From the NCBI RefSeq assembly GCF_020906515.1, contig NC_085854.1:1798001-1862000 (forward strand): a stretch of DNA of 64,000 bases, written 5' to 3'. Shown here piece after piece: positions 13,337-25,691 of this stretch. The DNA comes from Vanrija pseudolonga. Its lineage: Eukaryota > Basidiomycota > Tremellomycetes > Trichosporonales > Trichosporonaceae. The notes under the pieces were generated by a model. It had not been told where the DNA came from. It saw nothing but the letters and a program-made list of their open reading frames with translations, and made no database searches. How positions within the stretch are numbered: position 1 is the stretch's first letter; each line of letters starts with the position of its first letter. Position numbers and translations under genes: made by a program.

Positions 13337-16150
13337 ATGTCGGCGCAGTACGACCGTCTGCCAGCCGACGAGAGGGCAAGCTTTGAGCTCACCGAGCGCG
13401 GCGCCGACGCCAACGCCTCGGCCTCGGGCAGCTCGCCCCGCAGCGGCGCACCGCCGCCGCCGTACCGACACTCGCTCGACAGCGTGGGCTCGGGCTCGGA
13501 CATTGTCTACCGCGACACGCTGGACGCGGACCCGTTTGACGAGAAGGCCTCGGCCGCGCGGTATAGCGAGCAGGCTGAGCGCGAGGACGGCGACGACGTC
13601 GATGAGGACGGTATCGGGTTCCCTGTCGAGCCTCGGCGGGTGCGTGTGGCGTGCTGCGATGGGGGAAGGTAGCTCGCTCGCTGACTCTCGCCTCGCAGCT
13701 CCGCCCGCGCAAGAAGTCGCGCAAGATCCTCGCGGCGCTGATATTCATCGTGCTCGGAGCCGCGGCCATCGGCATCCTCGCTGCCTCGGGCTACTCTACC
13801 CCGTCGTACATGGTCAAGAATGGCAACCGGCACATCACTATGGACCATGTGTTCAACGGCACGTTCAACGCGCACTTCAAGGGCCTCGCATGGGTCAAGG
13901 AGGCTGCAGACGGCACATACTCTGAGATCGATCCCGCGACCAACAACATTGTGCTGTCGACGATTGGCGTTGAGAACAAGACGAGGATCCTCGTCGCCGC
14001 CGAGGATGTCAAGGACCCCGCCACGGGCGAGAAGCTGCACTGGGACGCGTGGGGGCTGTCCGCCGACGCCAAGTACGTCCTCTTCCGCACCAACACCAAG
14101 AAGCAGTGGCGCCACTCGTACTTTGCAAACTACTACGTCCACCGCCTGGCGACCAAGAAGACGTTTGCGCTCTGGGCGCCGGCCGACGTGCCCGCCGTGT
14201 CCTACGTCAAGTGGTCGCCGACGGGCCACGCGCTGGCGTTGGTTCACGAGAACGACCTGTACGTCGTCCCCGACGCCGAGCTGGTCCAGTCCACGCCCAC
14301 GCCTATCCGCGTCACCGACGACGGCTCGGCTGTGGTCTTCAACGGCGTCCCGGACTGGGTGTACGAGGAGGAGGTGTTCCAGACCAACTATGCCCTGTGG
14401 TGGTCGCCCAACTCTGAGACTGTCGCCTTTGTCCGCAGCAACGAGACGGAAGTCAAAGAGTTCAAGCTCCAGTACTACAACCCCACCGACGACGCGTTCT
14501 CGGTCCACCCGTACCTCACCGAGCTGGACATGCGGTACCCCAAGCCCGGAACCCCGAACCCGCTTACTTCGGTGTACACGTTCTCGTTGCGGTCGTACCT
14601 GAACAAGGCTACGCTGGATGCTTCGAAGCAGGTGCTGCACTGGGCTGGTGAGATGGAGCAGAAGGACCGCATCATCGTCGAAGTCGCATGGGTTGCCGAC
14701 GACGGACTTATCGTCAAGGAGATTGACCGCGCCGCGCGCGTTGGCCAGGTTGTCGTCTTCACCGGCGGCAAGGCCGAGGGCCAGGTCGTCCGCAAGCTTG
14801 GCAAGGACGGCGAGGAGGGCGACGACGGCTGGATTGACCACGGACAGAACGCGCTCCCCGTCAAGGCGCCAGTGGAGGGATACCTCGACATTGTGCCCAA
14901 GGACGGGTTCGACCACATTGCGCTGTTCATGCCCATCAACGCGACGCAGCCGATCTGGATCACGTCGGGCGAGTGGGAGGTGACCAAGATCAACGGCATC
15001 CACGAGGAGACTGGCACAGTGTTCTACACTGCTGCCAACCCGTCGATCGACAGGCACGTCCACTCCGTCAACCTCCCCACCACCACCTCGCTGGTCGCGT
15101 ACGAAGCCGTGTCGGTCGCGCTCACGGACACGTCGGCACCGGGCTACTACGACGTGAGCTTCTCCCCCAAGGCAGGCTACTACAGCCTCACGTACCGTGG
15201 ACCCCATGTCCCATGGCAGCGTGTCGTCCAGGTTGGTGAGGGTGGGCTGGACCTCTTGCTCGAGGACAATGCCGAGCTCAACACGACCATCTCCGAGTTC
15301 CACCGGCCGATCGAGACGCGCACCACGTTTGCGATCAACGGCAACGACCTGAACGTGCAGGAGATCTGGCCGCCCAACATCGACACGTCGGGCCGCAAAA
15401 AGTACCCCCTCCTGATCGAGGTGTACGGCGGGCCGTACTCGCAAAAGGTGTCCAACATGTTCCGGCGCGACTGGCACACGTTCCTGGCCTGCGAGCAAAA
15501 GTACATCATTGTGCGCATCGACGGCCGCGGCACAGGCTTCAAGGGCCGCAAGCTGCGCAACCCCATCCGCGACAACCTTGGCACGCCAGAGGTCGAGGAC
15601 CAGATCGCCGCCGCCCGCGAGCTCATCAAGCGCAAGTACATTGACCGCAGCCGCGTGGGTATCTGGGGCTGGAGCTACGGCGGCTTCATGACGCTCAAGA
15701 CGCTCGAGGCGAAGTCGGACCTGTTCAACCTGGGTAGTGAGTGGCAACGACCCGTCTCCGCGAGCCGCGAGCCCAGCTGACCCCCCCGCAGTGGCCGTCG
15801 CACCAGTCACCGACTGGCGGTTCTACGACTCGGTCTACACCGAGCGCTACATGAACACGCCAGAGGCCAACAAGGACGGCTACGACCGCACGGCCGTGAC
15901 CAACGTGACCAACTTTGCCGGGCTCGACCTGCTGCTTGCCCACGGCACGGGCGACGACAACGTCCACTTTGCCAACATGGCGTCGCTGGTCGACAAGCTC
16001 ACCCAGGAGCGCGTGCGCGGCTGGCGCATGCGCACCTTTACCGATTCGGACCACGGCATTTCGACCCGCGGCGCTAACCGCGAGCTGTACGAGTGGATGA
16101 CCGAATACCTCCAGGAGAAGTGGGGCCACGGCGGCAACGTGCAGCACTAG
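13337..16150 (+). CDS. DAP2: Dipeptidyl aminopeptidase, DPP-IV family, type II membrane protein
   Basis: Exons 13337-13639, 13699-15736 and 15792-16150 give 899 residues. There is an acidic, Ser-rich cytosolic tail, then one membrane segment right after the basic stop RPRKKSRK (AALIFIVLGAAAIGILAA, about residues 110-128), then a lumenal beta-propeller and an alpha/beta-hydrolase domain. The nucleophile is in GWSYGG (Ser near 759), with Asp in the GTGDDNVH loop (about 835) and His in DSDHGIS (about 867). It should cleave X-Pro/X-Ala dipeptides in vacuole or late Golgi. Ste13 and Dap2 of yeast are paralogues; I cannot say which is closer, so the symbol is a family label. Convergent with CCC2, 140 bp apart. 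Confidence 0.92.
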
Positions 16151-16290
16151 GACGTTGATAGATAGACTTGTCGTAGATGCCCATGTATACCATTGCAGCA
16201 CTAGCCGCCTAAGAGTCAAGAAAATGCGCAGGAATACATGCAACGAACCAACTATGAGATCTACTTCTGAACGTACGTCAAGCCTGGACA

Positions 16291-19200
16291 TTACACCATC
16301 GAGGTGCGTGGCCGGCTTGGGGGCTCCGACTCTGATGTAAGCGGCACGGCCTCGTAGTCGTCGAGGTTGACAACGTTGCGGCGCGAGCTGCCAAGGCGTG
16401 CCAATGGCGAACGGTCAATGAGGTCCGAGAGCGCTGGCACGCGGCGCGCGCCGTTGATGACGTCGGCCGCAATGTTCTTGGCCGCCGCGGTGGCAGCCAC
16501 GCGCGCGGCGCGGAACTCGGCCATGCCGCGGTTGAGGCCACCGCGCTCGTAGTGCTCGCCGGGGGGCACCGAGCTGCGTGGCCGGCGCCACCACTTGAGC
16601 GTGAGAGACGACAGCACGACCGAGACGGAGGAGAAGGCCATCGCGAGCGCAGCCATCATCGGGTGCAGGTGGATGCCCCAGGGAAGGAGGATGCCCATCG
16701 CCAGAGGAATCATGAAGATGTTGTAGCAGCACGCCCAGATGAGGTTGGCCTTGATCTTTGAGAAGATTGCCCGGCCGAGGTCGAGCGCTGCGACGACATC
16801 GAGGAGGTCGCTTCGCATGAGCACAACGTCGGCGGCCTCCATGGCGACCGAAGTTCCAGAGCCAAGAGCGATGCCGAGGGATGCGGCAACGAGAGCTGGC
16901 GAGTCGTTGATGCCATCGCCGACCATGGCGACGTTGCCCACGGATTGCAGGTCGCGCACGATCGTCGCCTTGCCCTTGGGGCTGACACCGGCGTACACCT
17001 CGTCCTCATCGATACCAACGGCGCGAGCAACAGCACAGGTGGTCGCCTCGGAATCTCCGCTAAGGAGAGCGACACGGACGCCCATGCCACGGAGGGCAGC
17101 AATAGCCTGGGTCGACGTAGGCTTTGGCGTGTCGGCCAGAGCGAGGGAGAGAACAGGGATCGCCTCGCCGTCACGGACAATCGACACGAACACGACCATG
17201 CGGGCGTCGTTGCTCTGCTCAGACTCGAAGCGTTGCAGCGCACCGGGGAGGGCACTGGAGCCGGCCTCCGCGGCCTTTCCGTTTCCAGAAGCAAGGATGT
17301 AGCTGGGCTTGCCGAGGCGGATGCGCTCCTCGCGGCCGTGCATGCGAACGGTCGCCTCGATACCCTCGCCAGGAACAGACTCGAAGTCCAGGACCTCGCC
17401 AGCGGGAGGGGACAGGCCAGCCTCGGACAGCGTCTCACGGCCGTACGCTGCGACAGCGACGGCGATCGGGTGCTCGGAGCGGGACTCGGAAAGCGCAATA
17501 AGAGAAAGAACAGCGTGGCGCTGGAGGGGAGGGGCGGCGCTGGTCAAGCTGAGAGCCTCCGAGCTGGTAAGGCCAGAGGCGGTCGTTGGCGAGTTGCCCT
17601 GGGCCCACTTGACGTCGGACACGACCATCTTGCCAGTGGTAACAGTACCAGTCTTGTCGAGGACGACAATCTTGACGTCCTGGCACGCCTCGAGCGCCTT
17701 GCCGCCCTTGATAAGGATGCCGTTCTGGGCGCCAACACCAGTGCCGACCATGACTGCGGTGGGGGTCGAGAGACCAAGGGCACAGGGGCAGGCGACGACG
17801 ATGACCGAGATACAGAGCTTGAGGCACACGCCAAACTTGGACGCTCCTGGAGCGCTGAACGCCGACGGAAGTTGGTGCTTGAACATGGCGACAGCCATCC
17901 ACGCGAAGAACGTAGCAAGGGCGAGCGAGATGACAATGGGCACGAAGATACCAGCGATGCGGTCAGCAAAGGCCTGGATTGGAGCCTTGGAAGTCTGAGC
18001 CTCGTGGACAAGGGTGACGATGTGGGCCAGAGTAGTGTCCGAGCCAGCACCGGTAACGCGGAAGGTGATGGTGCCGAGACCGTTGACGGTACCGCCAATA
18101 ACCTGGTCTCCGACGCCCTTGGCAATGGTCATTGACTCGCCGGTGACCATGGACTCGTCGACGGCCGACGATCCCGAGATGACGACGCCGTCGGCAGCAA
18201 TCTTCTCTCCAGGAACAACGAGCACAATGTCGTCGACCTGGACGAGCTCGGTGGGGATCTTGCGAGTCTTGGAGCCAGCCTCAAAGTCCGTAGGGTCGAC
18301 AAAGATTGTTGCAGATGAAGGAGTGAGGGCCATGAGGTCTGTCAGGGCGGCAGACGTCTTGCCCTTGGCCATGTTCTCAATGTACCTGCCCAACGAGACA
18401 AACGTGATGAGCATGGTCGACGTGTCGAAGAAGACCTGGGGGCGGTGGTCGGGGTTGGACGAGAACTGGGCGAAGAACATGGACAGAACCGAGTAGGTGA
18501 ACGCGGCGGTCGTGCCGAGGACAACGAGGACGTCCATGGTGGCCGAGCCGTGCTTGAGAGAGCTGTACGCCTTTTGGTAGAACGACTTTGCGAGGAAGCA
18601 CTGCACCGGGATGGTGAGGAAGAGGCAGACGACGTTGCCGAGGTAGATTCCTGTCCAAAGCTTGATCTGGGTCCAGCCCAAGAAGGGGAGGTACATGTGC
18701 ATCATGCCGATGATGAAGTTGGGCACGGCGAAGCAGGCACAGAGGATGAAAGTCCGCCTCCAGAGCGCTGTTTCGCGGTACTTCTTCAACGAGGCCAGCT
18801 GCGAGTCGTTCTCGCTCGAGGACGGGATGAACGATAAGTTGGAGAACACTGCGGCGACATGGTCGACGATTGAACGGAGCGATGTCAGGCGGGGGGTGTA
18901 GAGGAACGCGAGGCGGTCATATGGAGGGTCGTACTCTGCGTCACTGACACCTGCGCACGACGACACCTCGCGCACGACCTGGGGTGCGAGCGACACGTCG
19001 TCAAGTCTGTGCTGTCAGCGCGAGGCCCTCCTTCTGCGGTTGTCCACTCACCCATAGACGAGCAGCTCGACGCTCAAAATAGCGCTCTTTGCCACGACCT
19101 CGGCGTCGAAACCGACGTCCTCAATCTCCTCTGCGATACGGGCGTCCGTCCACTTCTGCCCCTTGGCGTCGAGGAACTCGGGGTCATACTCGATCACGGC

Positions 19201-19612
19201 GCGCTCAGCGAGCAGCGAGACCTGGACGCTCTTGATGCCGTCGAGAGCGGAGAGCTGGCCCTCGATCGAAGCAACACAAGCACCGCACTGTGGTTGTGTA
19301 AGCTGCGTTACTTGTGTGCGAGGCCGTCGGCCGGCACGCCGACGCCACCCAGCCGCATTGACAACTCACAGTCATGCCCCCGACGGTCAGCTCGACGCGC
19401 TTCGTGAAGCCGTCATCGAGAAAGACAGACGACTGCGGCTCGTCCTCGCCCGACTCGAGGAGCTTGGCGTGCACGTCGAACCCTCGAGCCTTTGGACTGC
19501 CAGGAAGCTTGAGGAGCGAACTGATGGGCGACGTGATGCCGCTGATGATGCTCGCCGCCATGTCCGAGACGGACGAGTCGCGTCTTCTGTGGTTTGTAGG
19601 CCGGGTCGCCAT
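16291..19612 (-). CDS. CCC2: Copper-transporting P1B-type ATPase
   Basis: Exons 19612-19370, 19287-19052 and 19006-16291 give 1064 residues. One full metal-binding domain has GMTCGAC, its CxxC just after the 82-nt intron 1. A second ferredoxin-like domain follows but has lost CxxC (VYGLDDVS). Motifs with rough positions: TGES (449), CPC (565), DKTGT (608), SEHP (670), GDGINDSP (854). Eight membrane segments are visible. It loads copper into the secretory pathway for multicopper oxidases such as Fet3. The start is the ATG at 19612; an in-frame ATG at 19660 would add 16 residues (MSTCFYCTNNNTT), including a CFYC pair, and cannot be excluded. Confidence 0.94.
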
Positions 19613-20622
19613 GGTGGTGGCCGTGGTGTTGTTGTTGGTGCAGTAGAAGCAAGTCGACAACCGGCCGGGTGACTAGATGTCGGTGGGTGTCACCGAGGGA
19701 AGGTCGGTGGTCGGGAGTGATGAATTGTGCCGTGCGCGGGGCGCGGCGCGGGGGAGAGAAGGGAGGGAAGGATCGTGGCGGGGAGTGTGTTTCTTGGCTT
19801 GCTGATTGTTTCCAGCGGGGGAAGGGGGGGGGGGGGGGGAAGGAGTGGGAGGGGGAGGAGGAGAGTATGGTACAAGTTGACGTTCGAAGACTACAACCGG
19901 CGTCGTCGACGAGTGTCAATGGAATGGGTTGGACTGCAGCAAGGCTGAATAAGGTGGTGCACTCGTCTGTCCACCGCGCAGCGTGCCCCGTCAGTCGCCG
20001 CACCTTTGGTCCGTCTGTCGCGTCGACCCAAATGTGCCTTGCGTCTTTCCTATTCAAATTTGGGCCCGGCAATCCAATCCACCAGCGGCCACCACACGGT
20101 CGCCGTATTCTTCGGCCGACTGAAAGCCTGCGGCGGCGGAAACCTTACCTTGACAACAAGCACGACAACACCATGCATCAGCAGCTTTAGGTTCTGCGTG
20201 GACAAGCACCGCTCCACTGCCACTGCCACTGCACCGCAGACCTCGATTCGACAACAACAATAGCACACCCGTGCACGATGCACACGGTCACAGGCTCCCG
20301 CACCCCGCCGCTCGGTCCCGTGTGTGCAGTAGGAGCAACACGAGCACTGCAGAGCGGACAACAGAGGCCCAACTAATCTGATAAGTAAATGGCTCTGACG
20401 GCATCAAATGGGGCAGGGGTTTGATTTTTGGTGGCTGCTCTCTCCCCCGATAATGGCTCGCTTGCAAGAGCTGGGATAGGCTGCGAGCCCTGGGTTCGGC
20501 CGCGCCGAGGGCATCTGCAATGCAGACAGAACTGTATCTGCAATACCTGCATTGGTGTATAAGGGAGAGCGTGCGTCTACTTTGCAAGGCGCGCTCGGCC
20601 GCCGTCCGGCCGGGCCGCCGGC
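19613..20622. other. Intergenic, CCC2 upstream region
   Basis: 1.0 kb with no supportable gene. It holds a run of 16 G at about 19824-19839, GA/GGGA-rich tracts, and the CCC2 promoter. I looked for copper-response-like TTTGCTC/GAGCAAA sites and saw none with confidence. Confidence 0.5.
19824..19839. repeat. Poly-G run (16 G)
   Basis: Uninterrupted guanine tract within a purine-rich stretch about 210 bp upstream of the CCC2 start. Homopolymer length may be affected by sequencing error. Confidence 0.75.
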
Positions 20623-21839
20623 TTATCGAGCCTTGAGCTGCTCCTCGGTGTACCAGTTGAGACCAAGGAGCGCTGGGCAGTGGGTCAGCACTTTGATTTC
20701 TACACTATAGGCGACACCACTCACAAGGCTCGTTGAGGTTGAAGTGCTGGTAACCGAGCACCGCGAGCTGAGGGCGAGGTCAGCGGAAGGTCCGATCGCA
20801 GGCGTCGGTGCGCGCGAGCGAAGCTGGGAAGCGTGCCTCCCAGCGCACAGCTCACGGCGCGCCCACACACCACACTCACACCTCCAGGATCCGCCGAAAA
20901 GTGGTACCCGGCCGCAATGGGGAAGTTGCACCAGCGCGCAATAAAGGCACGGGTAAAGTGGCCGTGGGAGAAGATGATCACGTCGCCGTTCTCCACGCTG
21001 TCGGGGTTGGGCGAGGTGTTCTTGGCCTCGGCGTGGATCTTGCGGATGCGCGCGATGACACCGTCGACGCGCGCCGTCATCTGCTCGGGTGTCTCGCCCG
21101 GCGTGTCGCCTGGCAGGCAGCTGTGGCGGCGTGTCAGCCAGCCGCGCTCGCGCTGCCGAGGTAGTAGAAGTAGTGCCGGGCGACGTCACCGTGCGACATC
21201 GTCACCGTCATGGTCGCCGTCGACACCACCCCCAACCCAACACCCACCCGTCCTTCCAGATCTCCCATCCGGGGTGGTCCTTGCGGATGTCCTTGGTCAA
21301 CCAGCCCTCGTACTTGCCGTAGTCCCACTCGGCGACCTCGGGCACAGTCTCGACGGCACACGCCTCGGGGAGGTTGTCGCCGAACATGAGCTCAAAGGTG
21401 CGGCGGGCACGCTTGCGGGGCGACACGAAGATGTGGCGCAGGTACTTGGGGTGAATGAGCTCTGATGGGTCAGCAGCACGAAGCTCCATACAACCCACTG
21501 TCGTCGCCCTCGCCGACGATGCGCGGGCCGGCCTCCTGGATGACGCGCTCGCCGTTGGCCGTCAGCGGGATGTCGGACACGCCGGTCTGGGGTCAGCTGG
21601 CTGCTGGCAGAGGCAACCTTACGTGGCGGCCTGGGTCTGTCAGCTGAGATTACTCCAACGCCACAGCTCGACGTACCGTTGATGGACCACTCGGTCTCGC
21701 CTGGATGGAGGGAGGACGGATCAGCACAAAAGTCTTCCTCCCCCGGCCGCGGCCCCTTCACCCCACCCCGCACACACAGTTACTAACCGTGGCGGATGAG
21801 GTACACCCTCGGCATGCGCTTCTTTTCACCACCGCCCAT
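20623..21839 (-). CDS. SHB17: Histidine phosphatase family protein, SHB17-like
   Basis: Exons 21839-21788, 21700-21677, 21630-21623, 21586-21499, 21461-21248, 21120-20880, 20767-20725 and 20672-20623 give 239 residues. Phosphoglycerate-mutase fold: phosphohistidine motif LIRHGETEWS, then SPRKRARRT, EWDYGKYEG, WKDGC and FSHGHFTR. Yeast Shb17 is sedoheptulose-1,7-bisphosphatase and shares the EW-YG-YEG, IW-DGC and NEP features, so that role is a reasonable inference; another sugar phosphatase is possible. The exon at 21623-21630 is only 8 nt if the canonical SINGRHTG motif is kept; using an AG 6 bp upstream gives 14 nt and inserts Asp-Pro. Both keep frame. Confidence 0.82.
21623..21630 (-). other. 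SHB17: Predicted 8-nt microexon of the SHB17-like gene
   Basis: Flanked by CCCAG and GTAAGG. It completes Gly-Arg-His of the conserved SINGRHTGVSDIPLT segment. The alternative acceptor gives 14 nt. Confidence 0.6.
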
Positions 21840-23530
21840 TATTGTGAGTTGTTGTGTATGTGAGTAGGAAGGATGAGTAGCGAATGTCGACGAAATGTCT
21901 GCGTTGGCGACCACCAGACTGACTGGTTGGGGAGGCGTGGGTGGGTGGGTGTGCCTGCTGACTCCGCCCCGGCGGTAGTTGATTCCAACGACGTCATTTG
22001 CCAGTCACCATATGGGGGGAGGGAAGAGATTAGACTGGGAGCTGGAAGCATTAGGATTGGACAGCAAAAGGCGGGTAGGTTAGTAGGCCAATTAGACCAC
22101 CGCAAGACGCTTTAGAAAAAAGCCTGTCACGCCTGCTTGGCAGGTTGGCAGTTGACGGGTCGGCAGACACGAAAGCTAGGCGCCAAGTGATGCCTGCTGG
22201 ATATACATCTGGAAGAATAGTAAGCTCAAGCAGAATGTAGCGCGCCCAGCCTCGTCGCTAGTGCACGCTTTCCCCTCGCCTTGTTCGCCACGACTCAATT
22301 GTCCCCAACCTCCTCATCCCCCCTCTTTGTGGCCAAGCTGCTTTTATTGGAACCACCTCGAGGCCCTTGCGGAGACGATCTGGGATGTCGTCTGGGGCCG
22401 CAAACCTTCTTGCCCGGCCATGCTGCTCATTACATGCCGAGGTCAAAGCTTTTGCTCATGTAACTCATGTCTGCCGACTTCCAGAAGCAGCAGACACCGC
22501 CGCCCAGTCCTCCTAGAGCCACCCTCGAAATGAGTCCGGGTTTCCAGGTCGCAGGTGGCATGGTAAACGCATGGATCCGTCCGATCCATCCGATCCTTGC
22601 TGCTTGCTTCTACTCGGCAGGGAGCTAGCAGCGAGGGACAAGGGCCAGGCCCATGCGTCTCTGGCTTTGTTGGAGCCTGCAGGCTGAATGGCCGATCTCC
22701 TCCCCCTGCCTGCATGCTCATTTGGGGTCCGCCGTACGAGTCCCGCGCGAGGATACAAGAGGAAAGTCAGTTCAAACAAACACCCCAGTGTCACTCGACT
22801 GGCTGGGCGGCGGTGGCCACCCTGAAAGTTTGCAGGCGGCGACGGTCGCGGGGACGCGGCGCGCACTGCCCGCCTGCCGCGCCGCCCGTCAAATAAAAGG
22901 GTGCACTGCGCCCTTACCGGATCGGGTTCAGGGTCAATCAAAAAAATATAGACAACGGCGCGTCGGCCACGCGCGGCGGCGGCAGCAGACGCGCGTGAGA
23001 GGCCCTTGTCGTCGTTACAATGCAGCAGCAGCAGCATGGACCCCCACTGCAGCCTGTCCCAAGGCACCTGGCCTTTGTCCCTTTACGTTGTTGGCCCAAC
23101 ACCCCGTACACCCCCCGTTGTACCGTTGTCCTGCTGCCCCGGCGCCACACCTGCCACCGCCCGCTGGCTGGCCACCCACTGCTCTGCCCAACACCCACCC
23201 GCCTAACCACAGTCCCCTTTTTCCATCCCTCAAACCCAGCCAGCAATCCAACACAACCCCGCCGCTCCTTTTGACCAACAACATCCTCTACTCTACTATC
23301 CATAACCCCCCTCATCACTCCTCTTCGTCTCGACGACGACAACCCGACCTCCCCCTCCTCGCCTACTTCAACCCGCACGACCCTACGCTCGCTGCAAGCT
23401 GCCGGCACATTCTTTGGTTCAACCTCACAACACACGACTGCTGCTCTCGACTGTCAACGTGCGGATCAACAAACACCACTAAATTTACAACAACCTTCTA
23501 CCACCCCCCAACCCAGTCCTTCAACCAACA
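21840..23530. other. Long intergenic region upstream of the GPI-type protein gene
   Basis: 1.7 kb with no supportable gene; the open frames here are low-complexity or have no family resemblance. The last 400 bp before the 23531 ATG are strikingly pyrimidine-rich (CCC/ACAAC), as in promoters and leaders of highly expressed fungal genes. An AATAAAAGG TATA-like motif lies near 22890. Confidence 0.5.
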
Positions 23531-25012
23531 ATGAAGTACTCGTTCGCCACCCTCGCCCTTGCCTCGGTCGCCCTCGCTGCCCAGGTAAGTAGACATGTCG
23601 ACGCCGACGACGACGGACATGCACACAAGGAGTCGCCCCAGGAAGGGTGTCACGGAGTGATGGAGCGGCAAGGGGTCAAGTCAGGAGCCGACCAACCAGT
23701 CAGCCTCCTGCGGCCAACACACGCGTGGCGTTTACGGGAAGACGCGGGCGGGGCTGCGTGATGATCAACCACCGGCGAGTGCACGCGACCTATGCTGTCG
23801 TGCACCTCTGCTGCTCTTGATGCGTTGCACTCGTCCCAGCGGCCCCTCGAAACGTTCCGCATGGCCCGATGGGTGCATATGGTGTCGGCTGCGCATCACA
23901 GATCCAGCCGCCGCCCGGTTCCCCTTGACGGGCGGCTATGGCTCAACGCCAAAAGGGCTGCTCTCTTCCTGGACTACTTCCTGCCCTCCAGCGCGCCGCG
24001 CATTGTCCCTTGTGTTCGGCTGTCCGTCCCTCCGCTGCCCCATGCATGGAAAAACACAGGCTAACCACTCTTACTACAGTCGCCGCTTATCCCTTCGTCG
24101 GCTTCGTCGGGCTGCCAGACCTTCCTCGACAAGCTCAACTCGGACACCACGGTCCAGAACTGTGTTAACCCCCTGTTGACTGCCACCAACTCGTTCAACC
24201 CCTCTTCGGGTTCGGCCCCCTCTTCCTCGCAGGTCGCCTCGACTCTTGCTACCCTCTGCAAGTCGAGCAACTGCGACTCTACCCTCCGTGACTTCCTGTC
24301 CCAGTTCGCCTCGCAGTGCAACTCGGACCTCACCTCGGGCAACAAGGACGTCATTGCCCTCTACGACGCCCTTTACGTCTTCACCCCTCTGAAGGGTGCC
24401 GTCTGCGCCATTGACTCGGGAACCCAGAACTACTGTGTCTCGGAGATCCAGAAGGGCGGCAAGGCCTCGCCCTCGGGTGGCGCCTCCCCCTCGGGCCAGG
24501 CTGCCCCCGGCCCCGCCAACGCCTCGGTCCACCTTGCCGTTCCCAACTTTGTCCAGGCTTCGCTTGAGTCGTTCAGCAACGTTGTGACCTACGGCAAGCG
24601 TGCCGCTGGCTACCTTACCGGCCGCGCCGAGTCTGCCCAGCTTGCGTCGATTGTCACCCCCAACGCCACCACCTACCAGTCGACCAACCTGCCCTTCCTC
24701 TTCCTCCAGCCCTCGTTCACCCAGGCCCAGCTCTGCACGCCCTGCACCCGTGAGGTCTTTGTCTCGTACATCTCGTGGGAGTCGAAGCAGCCCTACGTTC
24801 TTGGTCTTGCCCAGTCGCCCATCCTCGGTGGCCAGAACAAGCTCTGGGACGCCATCACCAACACCTGCGGCGCCGCCTTTGTCAACGCCATCACAAGCGA
24901 GGCCGGTGTCAACCAGGCTGCCAACTCGGGCTCGGGCGCTCTCCAGCGCGTCGGTGTCCCCGCTGTCGGCACCCTTGCCGCTGCTCTCCTTGCCCTTGCC
25001 ATGGCCTTCTAA
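23531..25012 (+). CDS. Cysteine-rich secreted protein with probable GPI anchor
   Basis: Exons 23531-23584 and 24080-25012 give 328 residues. A clear signal peptide (MKYSFATLALASVALAAQ) is encoded entirely by exon 1. The body has about ten cysteines, seven in the first half (SGCQTF, QNCVNP, LCKSSNC and so on) plus LCTPC and TCGAAF. A Ser/Gly/Pro linker near residues 120-140 follows the first cysteine block. The C-terminus is hydrophobic (GTLAAALLALAMAF) after a small-residue segment, as in GPI signals. Codons are almost uniformly C-ending, stronger than in neighbours, suggesting high expression. The family is fungal; I do not recognise a function. Intron 1 is 495 nt, the longest in the window. 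Confidence 0.88.
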
Positions 25013-25691
25013 AGTGTCTAGCTCGGGCGCCGGCGCCTCTGCGCTTCACACGTGTATCCTTACCAGTACGCAATACTACTACCATTACATCATCCGTTGA
25101 TGGACTGTTTATTTTCCCAAGGACATTGGATGTCCGGCATTCATGATGTTTATTCTTTCTTCGCTCTATACCCTTGGCGCTGTGGAATGAATCTCTATAA
25201 ATCTGAGCGGGGCGCGCGCGTGGGGGCGACGGTGGCCGTCGGCCCGAGATCTCGGCGCGCTGGCGCTCGGAGCATGAGTCGTGGACCCAGTGCGCCAGCG
25301 CGCGCGTCGCACGTTGCAGTAGCATCGACAACTCATATTGCATGACGCGAGCTCATGTGTGCCTTGGGCAATAAGTGGCAGGGGGTGTAACGGGCCTGAG
25401 ATTAGGGATGGAGGTGATTACATCGCCACATTGAGCACGAAGCAGCAGCGCTGGGAACGAACCGCGGCGTGCCTGTGAACCACCGACCTGTCGATCTCAG
25501 TTGCCTTTGCGTTTGCGTGTCGAACACATCTCGATCCAAGTCTCCACAACATAGCGACCACGATACGGCCGCTCGCCCGCCTCTGCTTACTCGTCTGCGC
25601 CGCCCTCGCCTCGCTCTACATCTACCGCGTGCTCCCCCTCCTCCCTTCTCCCTCCCCCACCCCCGACCCCGACCCACACCCCTCCCACACA
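25013..25691. other. Intergenic between GPI-type protein and thioesterase
   Basis: 679 bp with no supportable gene: 3' UTR of the surface-protein gene and promoter of APT1, which ends in a CCC-rich leader directly before the ATG. Confidence 0.5.

Noticed and set aside
13507-15810. 767-codon open frame on the minus strand across the aminopeptidase gene
   Set aside because: It mirrors the plus-strand DPP-IV gene, whose motifs, membrane segment and catalytic triad are unmistakable. Strong G/C third-position bias opens the antisense frame.
16945-18135. 396-codon plus-strand frame over the copper ATPase
   Set aside because: Antisense shadow of CCC2; no independent motif.
20440-20620. Short stretch with GGTTCGG resembling a tRNA T-loop
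   Set aside because: Arms cannot be paired into a cloverleaf; no tRNA elsewhere passed the same check by eye.
22653-23534. 293-codon frame leading to the GPI-type protein gene
   Set aside because: Pro/Thr/Ser-rich translation of a pyrimidine-rich leader; not coding-like.
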